A stretch of 16,439 bases of DNA from JBBQIY01 sp964618405 (GCA_964618405.1 CAZUAY010000056.1:1-16439); one strand, 5' to 3'; shown: positions 7,461 to 15,788, numbered from the stretch's first letter. The notes: generated by a model not told the origin, from the letters alone. Made by a program: numbers and translations.

Positions 7461-8561
7461 TCAGGTCAGTCTTTTATACATCGTAAAACCAAGAAGTAGA
7501 AAGATTAAATGGGGAAGTAACGCGGCGATGACTGGAGGGCATACACCATGATGCGCAAGAAATTTTAGCACCAGGGTAACAGCATAGAAACTAAAAAATG
7601 CCGTTAATGCGAGAATCACGCCTTTCATCACGCTCTGTCTGCCGGTGCTGATCCCAGCAGGAATGGCGAAGAGTGTAATAACAACGCAAGCCCACGGTGC
7701 TGCGATTCGGTAGTAAAATTCATACCATTTACCTTTATCATGAATTCGCTTCGTTTTGAGGTAATGAAACATGTCGACAATAGAAAAGAAATCCCACTCG
7801 CGCTGTTCCAGCATCATAGCCCGCGGGGTTTCTGTCAGCTCATACATCGGCACAAGCGAGGCTACCGTTGCGAGTCTGGAGGCTCCGCCGGAGGGGAGTT
7901 CTTGACCGTCGATGTCAAACGCAATTTCCTGAGGGTAATGGAACCACCATACCCCATCTAAAAACTCCGCCTTTGTTGCACGAACGCCCCAAACATTCAC
8001 CCCAGCCTCATCCTGCTTAACCTCAACAGAAGCGGTGGGATGCGACATAGTCTGTTCGGTAGAGGGATCTGCGGAGGTGAAAATCCAGCTCCGCCGAGTT
8101 GAGGGGTCGAGATATTGAAAGTTTTTTTTCTCTTCGACATTTCCCGAATCGAATCCCGAATCTTTCAACCGTTCCGACCATGTACTGGCTTCCGGTGCTA
8201 TGAGTTCGGAGTTTACCAAGGTCAGAAGGCTCATGGCAATCGCAACGCCAAAAAAGGGATAGGTCAGGCTTCTAAAACTAATCCCACTGGCGCGCATGGC
8301 GGTTAATTCGCTGTGATGCGATAACTGCCACATGGTATACAGCGTCGCCAGCATGCAGGATGCAGGAAGAAACCAATGCGAATACATGGCGATGACGCCA
8401 CCATAATAGCGAAGGATCGTCCATACGCCTAGCCCCGAATCAATAAATTTTGAAATATGGCCAAACAGATCAAAGATAATAAAAAGCGCGTTGAAGCAAA
8501 CAAGGCACAGTAATAAAGGACCTAGAAAGGCTCTTAACAGATACTGTGTTAGCAATCTCAT
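7461..8561 (-). CDS. LptF/LptG-family permease (YjgP/YjgQ)
   Basis: This is an inner-membrane permease subunit of the LptB2FG machine that extracts lipopolysaccharide and passes it toward LptC/LptA. The 366-residue product opens with MRLLTQYLLRAFLGPLLLCLVCF (TM1 about 8-30). Further segments lie near 48-78 and 98-117, and three C-terminal segments follow a periplasmic beta domain (about 120-270). SELTAMRASGIS (84-95) is the characteristic cytoplasmic coupling motif that contacts LptB. The layout of 6 TM helices with a central periplasmic domain matches the family. ATG at 8561 is chosen because AGGAGG sits 9 nt upstream. A TTG at 8570 would abut the SD directly. LptF and LptG are usually encoded side by side, but only one is here, and the sequence alone does not say which. 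It is the last gene of the minus-strand run, 94 bp after the isomerase. Confidence 0.9.
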   Translation of the reverse strand: MRLLTQYLLRAFLGPLLLCLVCFNALFIIFDLFGHISKFIDSGLGVWTILRYYGGVIAMYSHWFLPASCMLATLYTMWQLSHHSELTAMRASGISFRSLTYPFFGVAIAMSLLTLVNSELIAPEASTWSERLKDSGFDSGNVEEKKNFQYLDPSTRRSWIFTSADPSTEQTMSHPTASVEVKQDEAGVNVWGVRATKAEFLDGVWWFHYPQEIAFDIDGQELPSGGASRLATVASLVPMYELTETPRAMMLEQREWDFFSIVDMFHYLKTKRIHDKGKWYEFYYRIAAPWACVVITLFAIPAGISTGRQSVMKGVILALTAFFSFYAVTLVLKFLAHHGVCPPVIAALLPHLIFLLLGFTMYKRLT

Positions 8562-8570
8562 CGTGCTCAA

Positions 8571-8576
8571 CCTCCT
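8571..8576 (-). promoter_or_regulatory. Shine-Dalgarno fixing the lptF/G start
   Basis: AGGAGG on the minus strand is a perfect SD and ends 9 nt before the ATG at 8561. It rules out the in-frame TTG at 8570, which would have no spacing. Confidence 0.75.
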
Positions 8577-8594
8577 ACGCGCTGCAACACCCGA

Positions 8595-8618
8595 CCAGCC
8601 GCATACGCAGGCGACTGG
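8595..8618 (-). other. Intergenic hairpin between isomerase and lptF/G
   Basis: On the minus strand CCAGTCGC and GCGGCTGG pair over 8 bp, with one G-U, around the 8-nt loop CTGCGTAT. No U-run follows, so it is not a standard terminator. It could be an RNA-processing or stability element that lowers expression of lptF/G relative to the sugar genes upstream. Confidence 0.4.
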
Positions 8619-8655
8619 ACTGGGAACAATGTCCGTTCAAACGTGCTCCAAAGAC

Positions 8656-9441
8656 CTAAAGCCCCATCTTGACGAGGTTTTTCCGGCTAATTGCGTAGCT
8701 CAAGAAAGGATCGTTCGTGAGCGTACACGTATCCTGCTCAACGATGAAGTCCCGAGTTCCTGATGCCTTGCAAGCCTTGATAATGGCTGGCAAATCAAGC
8801 GATCCTTCGCCAATGGCTCTAAACTCGGGAATGTTGTTGACGATTCCCCAATCCTTCAAATGGACCTGATCCAAGCGGCCCTTCATCTTGTTCGCCCAGA
8901 GAACCGGATTGTAACCGCCGCGTGCAATCCAGCCAAAATCTAACTCAGCTTGAAGCACTTTGGTGCTATCGTACATCATATCAAGAATCGTCTTTCCTCC
9001 AGCCCCTTTTTTAATGCCGAACTTTTCAAACTCAAAAGAATGGTTGTGATACTGGACAACAAGACCTTCCTTCGCGAAACGCTTAGCATAACCTTCAAAC
9101 TCACGAAAGAGTTTCTTCCAGTCATCGAGAGTTTTATACTCGGAACGCAAGATCGAAGGAATTGCAACATAGCTCGTTCCCCAAGCCTTACAGTCTTCAA
9201 TCACCTGCTTCTCGTTTTCACGGAAGCGAGGAAGCCCCACATGTGCGCCAATTGGCTGAACACCTTCGCCATCGCAAATCTTCTTCAGCTCGACAGCTTC
9301 GATGGGGCCAAATGCTGAAATCTGAAGAAAGTCATAGCCCATCTTTTTTACTTTTTTGATGGTTTTTGCCATGTCTTCAGGAATCTTAGTGAATTCTCTA
9401 AAACCGTACATCTGAGCTGCAACACGATATTTTTTTGCCAT
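8656..9441 (-). CDS. Sugar phosphate isomerase/epimerase (xylose-isomerase-like TIM barrel)
   Basis: The 261-residue cytosolic protein belongs to the AP-endonuclease-2/xylose-isomerase TIM-barrel superfamily. Members isomerise or epimerise sugars, keto-sugars or inositols with a divalent metal. Probable metal and substrate residues are H132/H134 in VQYHNH, E166/D168 in AELDFGW, H194 and K196/D197 in VHLKDWG, E212 in GEG and E235 in FIVEQD. The length is typical. AAGGAG lies 7 nt before the ATG. There is no Tat or Sec signal, unlike many related proteins of PVC bacteria. It lies 93 bp after the class II aldolase on the same strand, so it probably acts on the same carbohydrate pathway. The substrate cannot be told from sequence. 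The gap to the aldolase has only a weak AT-rich hairpin (9479-9495). Confidence 0.88.
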   Translation of the reverse strand: MAKKYRVAAQMYGFREFTKIPEDMAKTIKKVKKMGYDFLQISAFGPIEAVELKKICDGEGVQPIGAHVGLPRFRENEKQVIEDCKAWGTSYVAIPSILRSEYKTLDDWKKLFREFEGYAKRFAKEGLVVQYHNHSFEFEKFGIKKGAGGKTILDMMYDSTKVLQAELDFGWIARGGYNPVLWANKMKGRLDQVHLKDWGIVNNIPEFRAIGEGSLDLPAIIKACKASGTRDFIVEQDTCTLTNDPFLSYAISRKNLVKMGL

Positions 9442-9534
9442 TCTAACGCTCCTTGCGTGATTGATTCTATAAACCGCATTTTACTGAATGTAAAACTGCG
9501 CCTGATTCTGTATTTTTAACGAGGAAAGATCAAG

Positions 9535-10674
9535 TTAATTTTTACAAGACCCTTTACTTTTACTTTTTGCTCCGAGGCTCTTGCGATACTTTTCGCTTTC
9601 CCAGCCGCTGATGAAATCTTTGCCGGATTCATCCATCGTGCAGAGGGTTCGTCCCGCCTGTTTGATCGTGCGGGTGATAAAGAAAATCGCACAAAGCGTT
9701 TCTTCAATGGTCTGTGCTTCATTCCTGAGGCACTGATAGTAAACTTCTCCAGTCGATCTAAACACCGTGCACTTGGCCGACATCATGACTCCAGACTCAA
9801 GTGCCGCCGTCAACGTGCCGGTCTCTATAACATCCATCTGACCCGCCAGAAACACGAGCTGATCTGGATAAAGTGACTGTTTCGTAAAGAAGTCAAGATC
9901 CCAGGCGGTGTCTAAAAGACGGTCACGCAGCCAAGGCGTATACGAAGACCACGTGTTTTCAGCTTTACCCGCAACAACAGCGACGTTAGGCCAATCGACG
10001 CTACCAACGCCGTATGCTGCGGCGATCCGCTTGTTGACTTCGCCGTTGAGACGCAAACACGCCTGAGCATCATCGCCTGTGATGACGAGACCATGATTTT
10101 GCATGAAAATAATCGATGGCATTTTGCCGGTCGCCTTCTGCCCTTCACGTCGCGCTTTCCCAATAGCAAATGTCAGTTGTGCTCCAGGGTTGATGTAAGG
10201 GACGAAGGCATGACGCTGAGGCAAATCCGCAAGAACCTCAGCGGCAACGGCAGCGCCCTCGATTGAGCAGGTTGCGAGATTCGCATAGACGGGATGGGTG
10301 TGCAAGACAAAGGTGTCGAGCAGGGAGTGGAAGCCAGCCTCAACCGAAGGCCGAAGCTGTGGGAGTCCTTCAATGGCGAGCGTAGCCGCCTTGGCTTGTG
10401 AAGAGCCTTCCTTCTCGACATCAGCCAGTGACGCAGGATCAGTGTTCTCGTAGAATGAGCGGATTGCCGCATAGTCAAGAACCGCATACGCGTTATCAGC
10501 CGTAATCTGGTCAAGACGGAAGCCTGAGGCCTTAATAGCCATCAGTCGAGTATCAAACTTTACCGAGGTGTTTCCACCACCACCTTGCACATAATCTGAG
10601 CGCTTACCCGCCGATCCCGACATGTTGAGATAGCAGGCTAGTTTAGAAGCGTGTTCACTCGAAAAAGTCGACAT
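9535..10674 (-). CDS. Class II aldolase/adducin-family protein
   Basis: Class II aldolases of this fold cleave or epimerise sugar phosphates such as fuculose-, rhamnulose- or ribulose-phosphate with zinc. The 379-residue product has YVQGGGGNTSVK (28-39), the phosphate-binding glycine/serine loop. It also has the zinc-binding HTHP (H125, H127), a third histidine in QNHG (H194), and a probable E112 or H116 acid/base in RPSVEAGFH. It is about 150 residues longer than FucA or AraD. It resembles the aldolase half of the YuxG/RhaE-type aldolase-dehydrogenase fusions, but no dehydrogenase domain follows. The C-terminus is a Lys/Ser-rich tail. The ATG at 10674 is preferred because GGAGAT lies just upstream. 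An ATG at 10699-10701 would overlap the PHP gene's stop but lacks an SD. The substrate is unknown. Confidence 0.88.
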   Translation of the reverse strand: MSTFSSEHASKLACYLNMSGSAGKRSDYVQGGGGNTSVKFDTRLMAIKASGFRLDQITADNAYAVLDYAAIRSFYENTDPASLADVEKEGSSQAKAATLAIEGLPQLRPSVEAGFHSLLDTFVLHTHPVYANLATCSIEGAAVAAEVLADLPQRHAFVPYINPGAQLTFAIGKARREGQKATGKMPSIIFMQNHGLVITGDDAQACLRLNGEVNKRIAAAYGVGSVDWPNVAVVAGKAENTWSSYTPWLRDRLLDTAWDLDFFTKQSLYPDQLVFLAGQMDVIETGTLTAALESGVMMSAKCTVFRSTGEVYYQCLRNEAQTIEETLCAIFFITRTIKQAGRTLCTMDESGKDFISGWESEKYRKSLGAKSKSKGSCKN

Positions 10675-10680
10675 TGTTTT

Positions 10681-10686
10681 ATCTCC
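10681..10686 (-). promoter_or_regulatory. Shine-Dalgarno fixing the aldolase start
   Basis: GGAGAT on the minus strand lies 6-8 nt before the ATG at 10674. It favours that start over the ATG at 10701, which overlaps the upstream stop codon. Confidence 0.65.
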
Positions 10687-10694
10687 GCTGGGGG

Positions 10695-11999
10695 CTAACA
10701 TGATTCGCCCGTTTTATACAAGTCCAGTGCAGCGTCTCGGTAGCGCACAATGCGTTCTGCGAGCGATGGCATCACCGCAATCGTCTCGGCTGAAAACATA
10801 CCGTCCGCCAAATTCTCGGTAGCCAGCCTTTCGTGGCCGATCAAAGCCCAAGCAGCGTCATAGAGATTCGAGAAAAACGGATCACGCATGGCTTCGCAGA
10901 TGAACTTTTGACGCGGCTGGTTGATATCCTCGCCGCTAATCTGGAATAAACCATGCTGATCGCAAAGCGCACGGAGCCGCACAAGCTGATCGCGCGTATT
11001 GCGCGAGGGCATGTAGGTCACCGCACTAAACCCAACGGCTTTCAGCACTGAGAAAAGCTCGTCGAGATAGCTGTCTTCAAAGGTCTGGGCCTTCTTGTCG
11101 CCGGTAACCGAGCTAGTAATATCGCCCAGATAGGCGTAGGCTAATACAATGCCGTTCGCTTTTGCGAAGGCCGCAACGTCAGCAATTGGCGGACACTCGA
11201 GCGTCGCATCAATATAAAACTTCTCTACCAGATCGCTCTTCAGTACACCCAACAAATCGAAAGCCACATGTGGATTCGCTCCATCAATGAGCTGAGTCTC
11301 CACCTTGGCAGCAACGGGGATGCGAAGCGTATCTTTAAGAAATGCCACGAGCGCGGCGCCGACGCCAAATCGCGCTAACATTTTTTTGGCAACGGCAAAA
11401 AGCAGGTGCCGTTCCGTTACCTCACCGCCTTCATTCCAAAGAGAAATCGACACGACATCAGCATCGTAATCAAGAACGATTCCCGAGGGTTCCAATAAGG
11501 TATTGAGGCGCGAGGTCATCTGCCGATTACGTTCTGCTCGAGCCGTGCGTATGGGTTCAAAAAATTTCACAAGCGCGTCAATGCTGCTATGCGGAACACC
11601 CTGTAACGCAACGTACACCACAGTCGCTTGATCTGGATTATTAATTCGACGTCCTTCGAGGGGCGTACCTGCAAAAGAAGCCCTGCATTCTACTCCGACC
11701 GTCGTCGGGAAATTCAAAACCTTCCCAGCCTCGATAAATTCACGTGCGCCGCTGATGGAGTCGTGATCCATTATCCCTGCGGTTGCAAGACCTGCCTGAT
11801 CTGCCATCCAAACCGCCTTCGTGGGCGAGTAAGGAGAAAAGGAATAGGTGGTATGAATATGATTGTTGACATCGCGACCGCGTACTGGCACAGGTAGCGT
11901 GCCTTCATCGCGCAACTTTCTCAGTGCGCGAAGAGCTTGTAGCCTATCGTGCGGGAGTGGAGCGTTGAGTTGGGCGGTGAGCCTCTGCTCTTCATTCAT
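10695..11999 (-). CDS. PHP-domain metal-dependent hydrolase-like protein
   Basis: The N-terminal half is a PHP (polymerase and histidinol phosphatase) domain. HIHTTYS (47-53), MDHDSISGA (77-85) and GVECR (102-106) supply metal-binding His, Asp and Glu residues in a distorted TIM barrel. Later segments such as LAYAYLGDI (about 286-294) and ISGEDIN (354-360) probably give the remaining ligands. PHP proteins hydrolyse phosphoesters, for example histidinol phosphate, trinucleotides or nucleoside diphosphates. A helical stretch (about 20-33 and 145-165) surrounds the domain. The 434-residue length exceeds simple PHP phosphatases. It is first in a run with the class II aldolase (27 bp or less between the stop and the chosen aldolase start) and the isomerase, suggesting action on a sugar phosphate. 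AGGA lies about 11 nt before the ATG. The exact reaction is unknown. Confidence 0.82.
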   Translation of the reverse strand: MNEEQRLTAQLNAPLPHDRLQALRALRKLRDEGTLPVPVRGRDVNNHIHTTYSFSPYSPTKAVWMADQAGLATAGIMDHDSISGAREFIEAGKVLNFPTTVGVECRASFAGTPLEGRRINNPDQATVVYVALQGVPHSSIDALVKFFEPIRTARAERNRQMTSRLNTLLEPSGIVLDYDADVVSISLWNEGGEVTERHLLFAVAKKMLARFGVGAALVAFLKDTLRIPVAAKVETQLIDGANPHVAFDLLGVLKSDLVEKFYIDATLECPPIADVAAFAKANGIVLAYAYLGDITSSVTGDKKAQTFEDSYLDELFSVLKAVGFSAVTYMPSRNTRDQLVRLRALCDQHGLFQISGEDINQPRQKFICEAMRDPFFSNLYDAAWALIGHERLATENLADGMFSAETIAVMPSLAERIVRYRDAALDLYKTGESC

Positions 12000-12090
12000 A
12001 TGCGGAACATCCTAAAGGTTTTGAAGGGAGCAGACACGGCTATTTAACCCGAATGGCGAAATGGCTTTCTGCTTTAGTTAAAACAAGGCT

Positions 12091-12119
12091 ATTATGCCAT
12101 AAGATTCGCTTGACGGCAA
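12091..12119 (-). promoter_or_regulatory. Candidate sigma-70-type promoter for the PHP/aldolase/isomerase unit
   Basis: Read on the minus strand, TTGCCG (12114-12119; 4 of 6 to consensus) is followed after 17 bp by CATAAT (12091-12096; 5 of 6). The predicted start lies about 85 nt before the PHP gene. It falls in the only non-coding stretch (12000-12154) between the rluA-like gene and this unit. Confidence 0.4.
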
Positions 12120-12144
12120 CAATGCTGTCGGCTTATCGAATTCC

Positions 12145-12165
12145 CCGTCATCCGTCATCCGTTAT
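12145..12165 (-). repeat. 7-bp tandem triplet at the 3' end of the rluA-like gene
   Basis: On the + strand CCGTCAT, CCGTCAT and CCGTTAT follow one another. The array spans the last codons and the TGA stop (12155-12157) of the pseudouridine synthase gene. Slippage here would change only the last few residues. Confidence 0.7.
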
Positions 12166-13192
12166 TCGATCGTTCTTTTCCCGAAACGCCGATTGGCAAC
12201 CTGCCTCCAGCCTCCCACAGCATTTCGTTTTCAGGCGGTGAGGCTTCAAGGAAAATTGTGGTTTCTGAAAATGGATGGCGGAACACTAACCCCCAGGAAT
12301 GCAAGGCTTGTCGCTTCATGCGTAGCGCTGCGAAATCTTGCTCCGTAATTGCATCGAGATCCATACGTGCATAAATGGTTTCGTCGATACCATAGAGCTT
12401 GTCTCCTACAACAGGATAACCAAGGGCTTTGAGCGTAGCGCGAATCTGATGCGGACGTCCCGTAATCGGCTCCGCCTCAAGAAGAGATAATCCGTTAGAA
12501 GTCCAAACGCACTTAAAATTTGTTTCCGCAATCTGCCCTTTGACGTCGAGTGCACCTTCAACAAACACACGCTTCTTCCGAACGATAAGACCTCGTTCTA
12601 GCTTAATCGTCCCGCTAACTTTGTGAACCTCGCCACATGGGCAGAGACTCCACGCCCCTTCCACAAGCACAAGGTATTGCTTATCATAGCGACCTGCCAT
12701 CATCGCAAGGCCACAGCGAGAGGCAGCGTCTTGCGTTTTTGCAACGAGCACAAGCCCCGAGGTCTCGCGGTCGATGCGGTTGACGAGGAAAGCGTTCGGA
12801 AAACCGTTTCTAGAAACGAGCATCCGTGAAAGTGAATGTTCATAATAGCGGCCAGCAGGATGGCACGGTAAATTTCCGCTTTTGTTAACAACGGCGAGGT
12901 GTTCATCTTCAAACACAATATCATACGTCGCATCGACATCTGGCTCGATAACCGGCGCAGAACGGTACTCCATCAGCATGCCCTCAACCAATATCAACTC
13001 GGGTATTGGTGTTGCACCATCAACGGTCAGAGTTCCGTCAGCAATAGCGCTCAGCCAAGCCTCTCGGGAATACGACGGAAATAAACCCACCATGCGAGCC
13101 ATAAGCGTGAACCCGACATCGCATTTTTTTACTCGATACGAAAGCGCGCGACGTCCATCGGGACTTACCGAAAAACCATCAAGCTTCTTCAT
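12155..13192 (-). CDS. RluA-family RNA pseudouridine synthase
   Basis: The enzyme isomerises uridine to pseudouridine in rRNA or tRNA. The 345-residue product has an S4-like N-terminal region (about 27-80, SREAWLSAIADGTLTVDG). It then has DIVFEDEHLAVVNKSGNLPCHPAGR (91-115), the catalytic motif NRIDRETSG with nucleophile D141, and the late motif GRPHQIRATLKALGYPVVGDKLYG (245-268). The first position of the usual HRLDxxTSG is Asn here. That still fits RluA/RluC/RluD-type enzymes, but the RNA target cannot be assigned. A Cys-containing CPCGEVH (184-190) is a local peculiarity. The ATG at 13192 overlaps the end of the response-regulator gene by 14 bp. An ATG at 13204 is the alternative, and the longer open frame upstream to 13372 lies inside the regulator and is not coding. 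Translational coupling to the regulator is likely. Confidence 0.9.
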   Translation of the reverse strand: MKKLDGFSVSPDGRRALSYRVKKCDVGFTLMARMVGLFPSYSREAWLSAIADGTLTVDGATPIPELILVEGMLMEYRSAPVIEPDVDATYDIVFEDEHLAVVNKSGNLPCHPAGRYYEHSLSRMLVSRNGFPNAFLVNRIDRETSGLVLVAKTQDAASRCGLAMMAGRYDKQYLVLVEGAWSLCPCGEVHKVSGTIKLERGLIVRKKRVFVEGALDVKGQIAETNFKCVWTSNGLSLLEAEPITGRPHQIRATLKALGYPVVGDKLYGIDETIYARMDLDAITEQDFAALRMKRQALHSWGLVFRHPFSETTIFLEASPPENEMLWEAGGRLPIGVSGKERSNNG

Positions 13193-14582
13193 ACTTCCAT
13201 TCATTAAGCTTACGGTGCAAGGTGCGACGGCTGATTCCAAGCGAAAGGGCGGCCTTCGACTTGTTGCCCTTCGCAGCATCGAGAGCGGAGAGAATCTTGC
13301 GCTTCTCTGCCTCCGAAAGCGACTCGGCAGGCAAATCTCCAGCGGGGCTCGCAACAGCAAGCTGCAGTGCATCCACAGCAGGCCCCTTACGATCTACCTC
13401 AGCTCTAATGTTGGCAGGGACGTCTGCAACCGTGAGGACCTCACCATGCGCCAAGACCACCATCTTCTCAATCGTGTTGCGAAGCTCGCGGACATTGCCA
13501 GGCCAGCTATAGGACTGTAGCAAATCCACTGCATCGGCATCGATTCGCGTGATTTTTCGTCCATTGATTTCAGAAAATTCCTTGATGAAGTGGTTGCTGA
13601 GTACGGGAATATCATTCGCGCGTTCATGCAGGAGCGGCATACGGATTGCTACGACATCAAGACGGTAATACAGATCCTCTCGGAACTTGCCTTCGTCTAC
13701 ATACTGCCTGAGGTTGCGGTTTGTTGCCGCGATGATTCGGATGTTGACCTCGATCGTTTCCGTGCCACCGACACGCTCGAACTTGCGCTCCTCCAACACG
13801 CGCAAGAGTTTCACCTGTACTTCAGGTTCAATTTCGGAGATTTCATCCAGAAACAAAGTGCCTCCGTTTGCCATCTCAAAGCGTCCCTTGCGCTGAGCGG
13901 AAGCACCCGTAAAAGCGCCCTTCTCGTGGCCAAAAAGTTCACTCTCCAGCAAGGTCGAACTCAAGGCGGCGCAGTGCACGGCAACGAAAGGACCGTTGGC
14001 GCGGGTGCTGAGTCTGTGTATGGCCTGTGCCACGAGTTCCTTGCCTGTACCGCTGGCTCCCTGAATGAGAATGGTAGCTTGCGTCGGCGCTGCTTGACGC
14101 ATGATGTCGAAAAGACTTTCCATCGCAGAAGAACTGCCGATGATGCTTTCGAGACCAAACTTGGAATCAAGCTGACGTTTGAGATCTCGATTTTCGCTCT
14201 CCAGATTGCGTCCCTTGATGGCACGAGCAAGCGTAATGTCGAGGTGATCTAAATTAACTGGCTTTGTGAGAAAATCGGTGGCACCTTGCTTCATCGCTTC
14301 AACGGCAGTCTCCACGCTTCCGTAGGCGGTCAGCATGATACAAACGACATCAGGGTAGCGAGAAACAACGCCCTTGAGCAGAGCAATGCCGTCCACCCCC
14401 GGCATGCGTACGTCGGAGAGCATCACATCGACATGATGCTCTGCAAGCACTGCCATCGCCGTTTGCGCACTCTCCGCTAGGTGAACCTCGTAGTCACGCC
14501 GCAAGGCGCGAGCGAGTCCTTCGCGTGTGTTCTTCTCGTCGTCGACAATCAAAACCGAATACTTGACTTTATCGTTCGCCAT
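13179..14582 (-). CDS. Sigma-54-dependent response regulator (NtrC family)
   Basis: This cytosolic two-component activator opens promoters used by sigma-54 RNA polymerase. It has 467 residues. A receiver domain spans 8-122, with acidic pocket D14/D15, phospho-acceptor D57 (SDVRMPG), T85 and K107 (TKP). An AAA+ domain spans about 145-380. It has Walker A GASGTGKE (175-182), the sigma-54 contact loop GAFTGA (222-227), Walker B GGTLFLDE (240-247) and arginine-finger region FREDLYYRL (300-308). A Fis-type helix-turn-helix lies at about 427-463 (NKSKAALSLGISRRTLHRKL). All key residues are present, so it should be a fully functional activator. Its start lies 3 bp after the kinase stop, marking the two as partners. 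I found no clear -24/-12 promoter in the intergenic regions here, so its targets are probably elsewhere. Confidence 0.96.
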   Translation of the reverse strand: MANDKVKYSVLIVDDEKNTREGLARALRRDYEVHLAESAQTAMAVLAEHHVDVMLSDVRMPGVDGIALLKGVVSRYPDVVCIMLTAYGSVETAVEAMKQGATDFLTKPVNLDHLDITLARAIKGRNLESENRDLKRQLDSKFGLESIIGSSSAMESLFDIMRQAAPTQATILIQGASGTGKELVAQAIHRLSTRANGPFVAVHCAALSSTLLESELFGHEKGAFTGASAQRKGRFEMANGGTLFLDEISEIEPEVQVKLLRVLEERKFERVGGTETIEVNIRIIAATNRNLRQYVDEGKFREDLYYRLDVVAIRMPLLHERANDIPVLSNHFIKEFSEINGRKITRIDADAVDLLQSYSWPGNVRELRNTIEKMVVLAHGEVLTVADVPANIRAEVDRKGPAVDALQLAVASPAGDLPAESLSEAEKRKILSALDAAKGNKSKAALSLGISRRTLHRKLNEWKYEEA

Positions 14583-14585
14583 TTC

Positions 14586-15788
14586 TTATCGATCCTCCGC
14601 GTTTTCAATTTTGCCGGGCCGTTTCGCCGTTAGCATTCGCGCCTTACGGTCAGCAATCGGTAACACGATCCTGAAACAAGTTCCTGCCCCCGGCTTACTC
14701 GAAACATCGAGTCTCCCACCATGGTCTTGCACAATGCGCTGAACGATGGTCAGCCCGAGGCCGTTCCCCAGTGCTTTTCCGGTATGGAAGGGTTCGAAGA
14801 GACGCGAAAAATCTTCCTCAGAAATTCCCGAGCCTGTGTCCTTGAATGAGAGCGTCATATCGCGGTCATCCGCCGATAACATAATCTCAAGATTGCCGCC
14901 ATCCTTCATGGCCTGCATGGCATTTTTGACGATGTTAAAGAAGACCTGCTTCATCTGCTGAGGATCGATGAGAACCGCTGGCAGATGGTTGTCATGCAAA
15001 ACCGACACAACAATTCGATGTTCGCCAATATCCGACTTCATGATCTTGATGGCATCTTGCAGCACCTCCAGCATGCTACACGAAACGAGTTCCGGCGCAC
15101 TTGGACGTAACGCGCGAAGAAATTTTGAAATAATGAGGTCAAGTCGCGACACTTCATCACGAGCCACCGAAACCAGCTCACCAATTCGCTCCTGATCTTC
15201 TACTGGGAGTCCTCCAAGTTCACGAGATAATAACTGCAAATGGATGCCCAGCGCATTGATAGGATTGCCGATTTCGTGTGCAAGGCTCGCAGCGAGAATA
15301 CGGATCGCCTGCATTCGCTCAGACTCCACATTCGACGCCTCGTTTTGACGTTCTTGTGTGACATCGCGCAGAATCGCCACGACGCACGGACCCGCCTCTT
15401 CGGGACCCTCTTCCATCGGAACCGCATAGATGCTCAGCACGCGCCGAGTCGGATACAAAATCTCAACCTCGCTCGTTGACAGCTTCGCCCATTCTTTTTC
15501 TTCCCGACGCGCAAGTCCCTCCCAATCCACTCCAGGAATGTAACGCGTAATCGGACGCCCCTGCATACGCGAAACTTCGAAGCCGAACATCGATTCAGCC
15601 GCGTGGTTTGCATAAAACAAGCGACTGTCGGCGGAAACGACAATGACACCTTCCTGAATCGACTGGAATAGGGTCTCTAAAAGGCCACGCTCCCTCGCAA
15701 GATTCAGAAACTGCGTTTGCAAGCTCTCCGAATCAAGACGATTCATGCGAGCTACTAATTTATCAAGAAAACCACTCTGTGATGCCAT
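14586..15788 (-). CDS. Soluble PAS-domain sensor histidine kinase (NtrB-like)
   Basis: The 400-residue kinase presumably phosphorylates the adjacent NtrC-type regulator. A PAS domain covers about 36-145 (FQSIQEGVIVVSADSRLFYAN, then VVAILRDVTQERQ). The dimerisation/phospho-acceptor helix carries H171 in LAHEIGNPINAL. The ATP-binding domain has the N box FFNIVKNAMQAM (283-294), G1 DTGSGIS (317-323), F box FEPFHTG (331-337) and G2 GNGLGL (341-346). There is no transmembrane segment or signal peptide, so it senses a cytosolic cue, as NtrB-type kinases do. A coiled-coil-like N-terminal helix (1-40) precedes the PAS. GGAGGAG lies 2 nt upstream of the ATG, and a consensus-like promoter starts the transcript about 29 nt upstream. 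The signal is unknown. Confidence 0.95.
   Translation of the reverse strand: MASQSGFLDKLVARMNRLDSESLQTQFLNLARERGLLETLFQSIQEGVIVVSADSRLFYANHAAESMFGFEVSRMQGRPITRYIPGVDWEGLARREEKEWAKLSTSEVEILYPTRRVLSIYAVPMEEGPEEAGPCVVAILRDVTQERQNEASNVESERMQAIRILAASLAHEIGNPINALGIHLQLLSRELGGLPVEDQERIGELVSVARDEVSRLDLIISKFLRALRPSAPELVSCSMLEVLQDAIKIMKSDIGEHRIVVSVLHDNHLPAVLIDPQQMKQVFFNIVKNAMQAMKDGGNLEIMLSADDRDMTLSFKDTGSGISEEDFSRLFEPFHTGKALGNGLGLTIVQRIVQDHGGRLDVSSKPGAGTCFRIVLPIADRKARMLTAKRPGKIENAEDR

Noticed and set aside
8562..8570. TTG start for the LptF/G permease
   Set aside because: It directly abuts the AGGAGG ribosome binding site; the ATG at 8561 has proper 9-nt spacing.
12000..12154. Possible tRNA or small RNA between the PHP gene and the rluA-like gene
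   Set aside because: No cloverleaf or T-loop GTTCRA-type motif is visible; only a candidate promoter and a 7-bp repeat were found.
13193..13372. N-terminal extension of the RluA-like protein
   Set aside because: The extra 60 residues overlap the Fis/AAA+ coding part of the response regulator and show no family similarity.
13590..14252. 220-residue + strand frame opposite the response regulator
   Set aside because: It is antisense to a complete, well-supported NtrC-family gene and has no recognisable domain.
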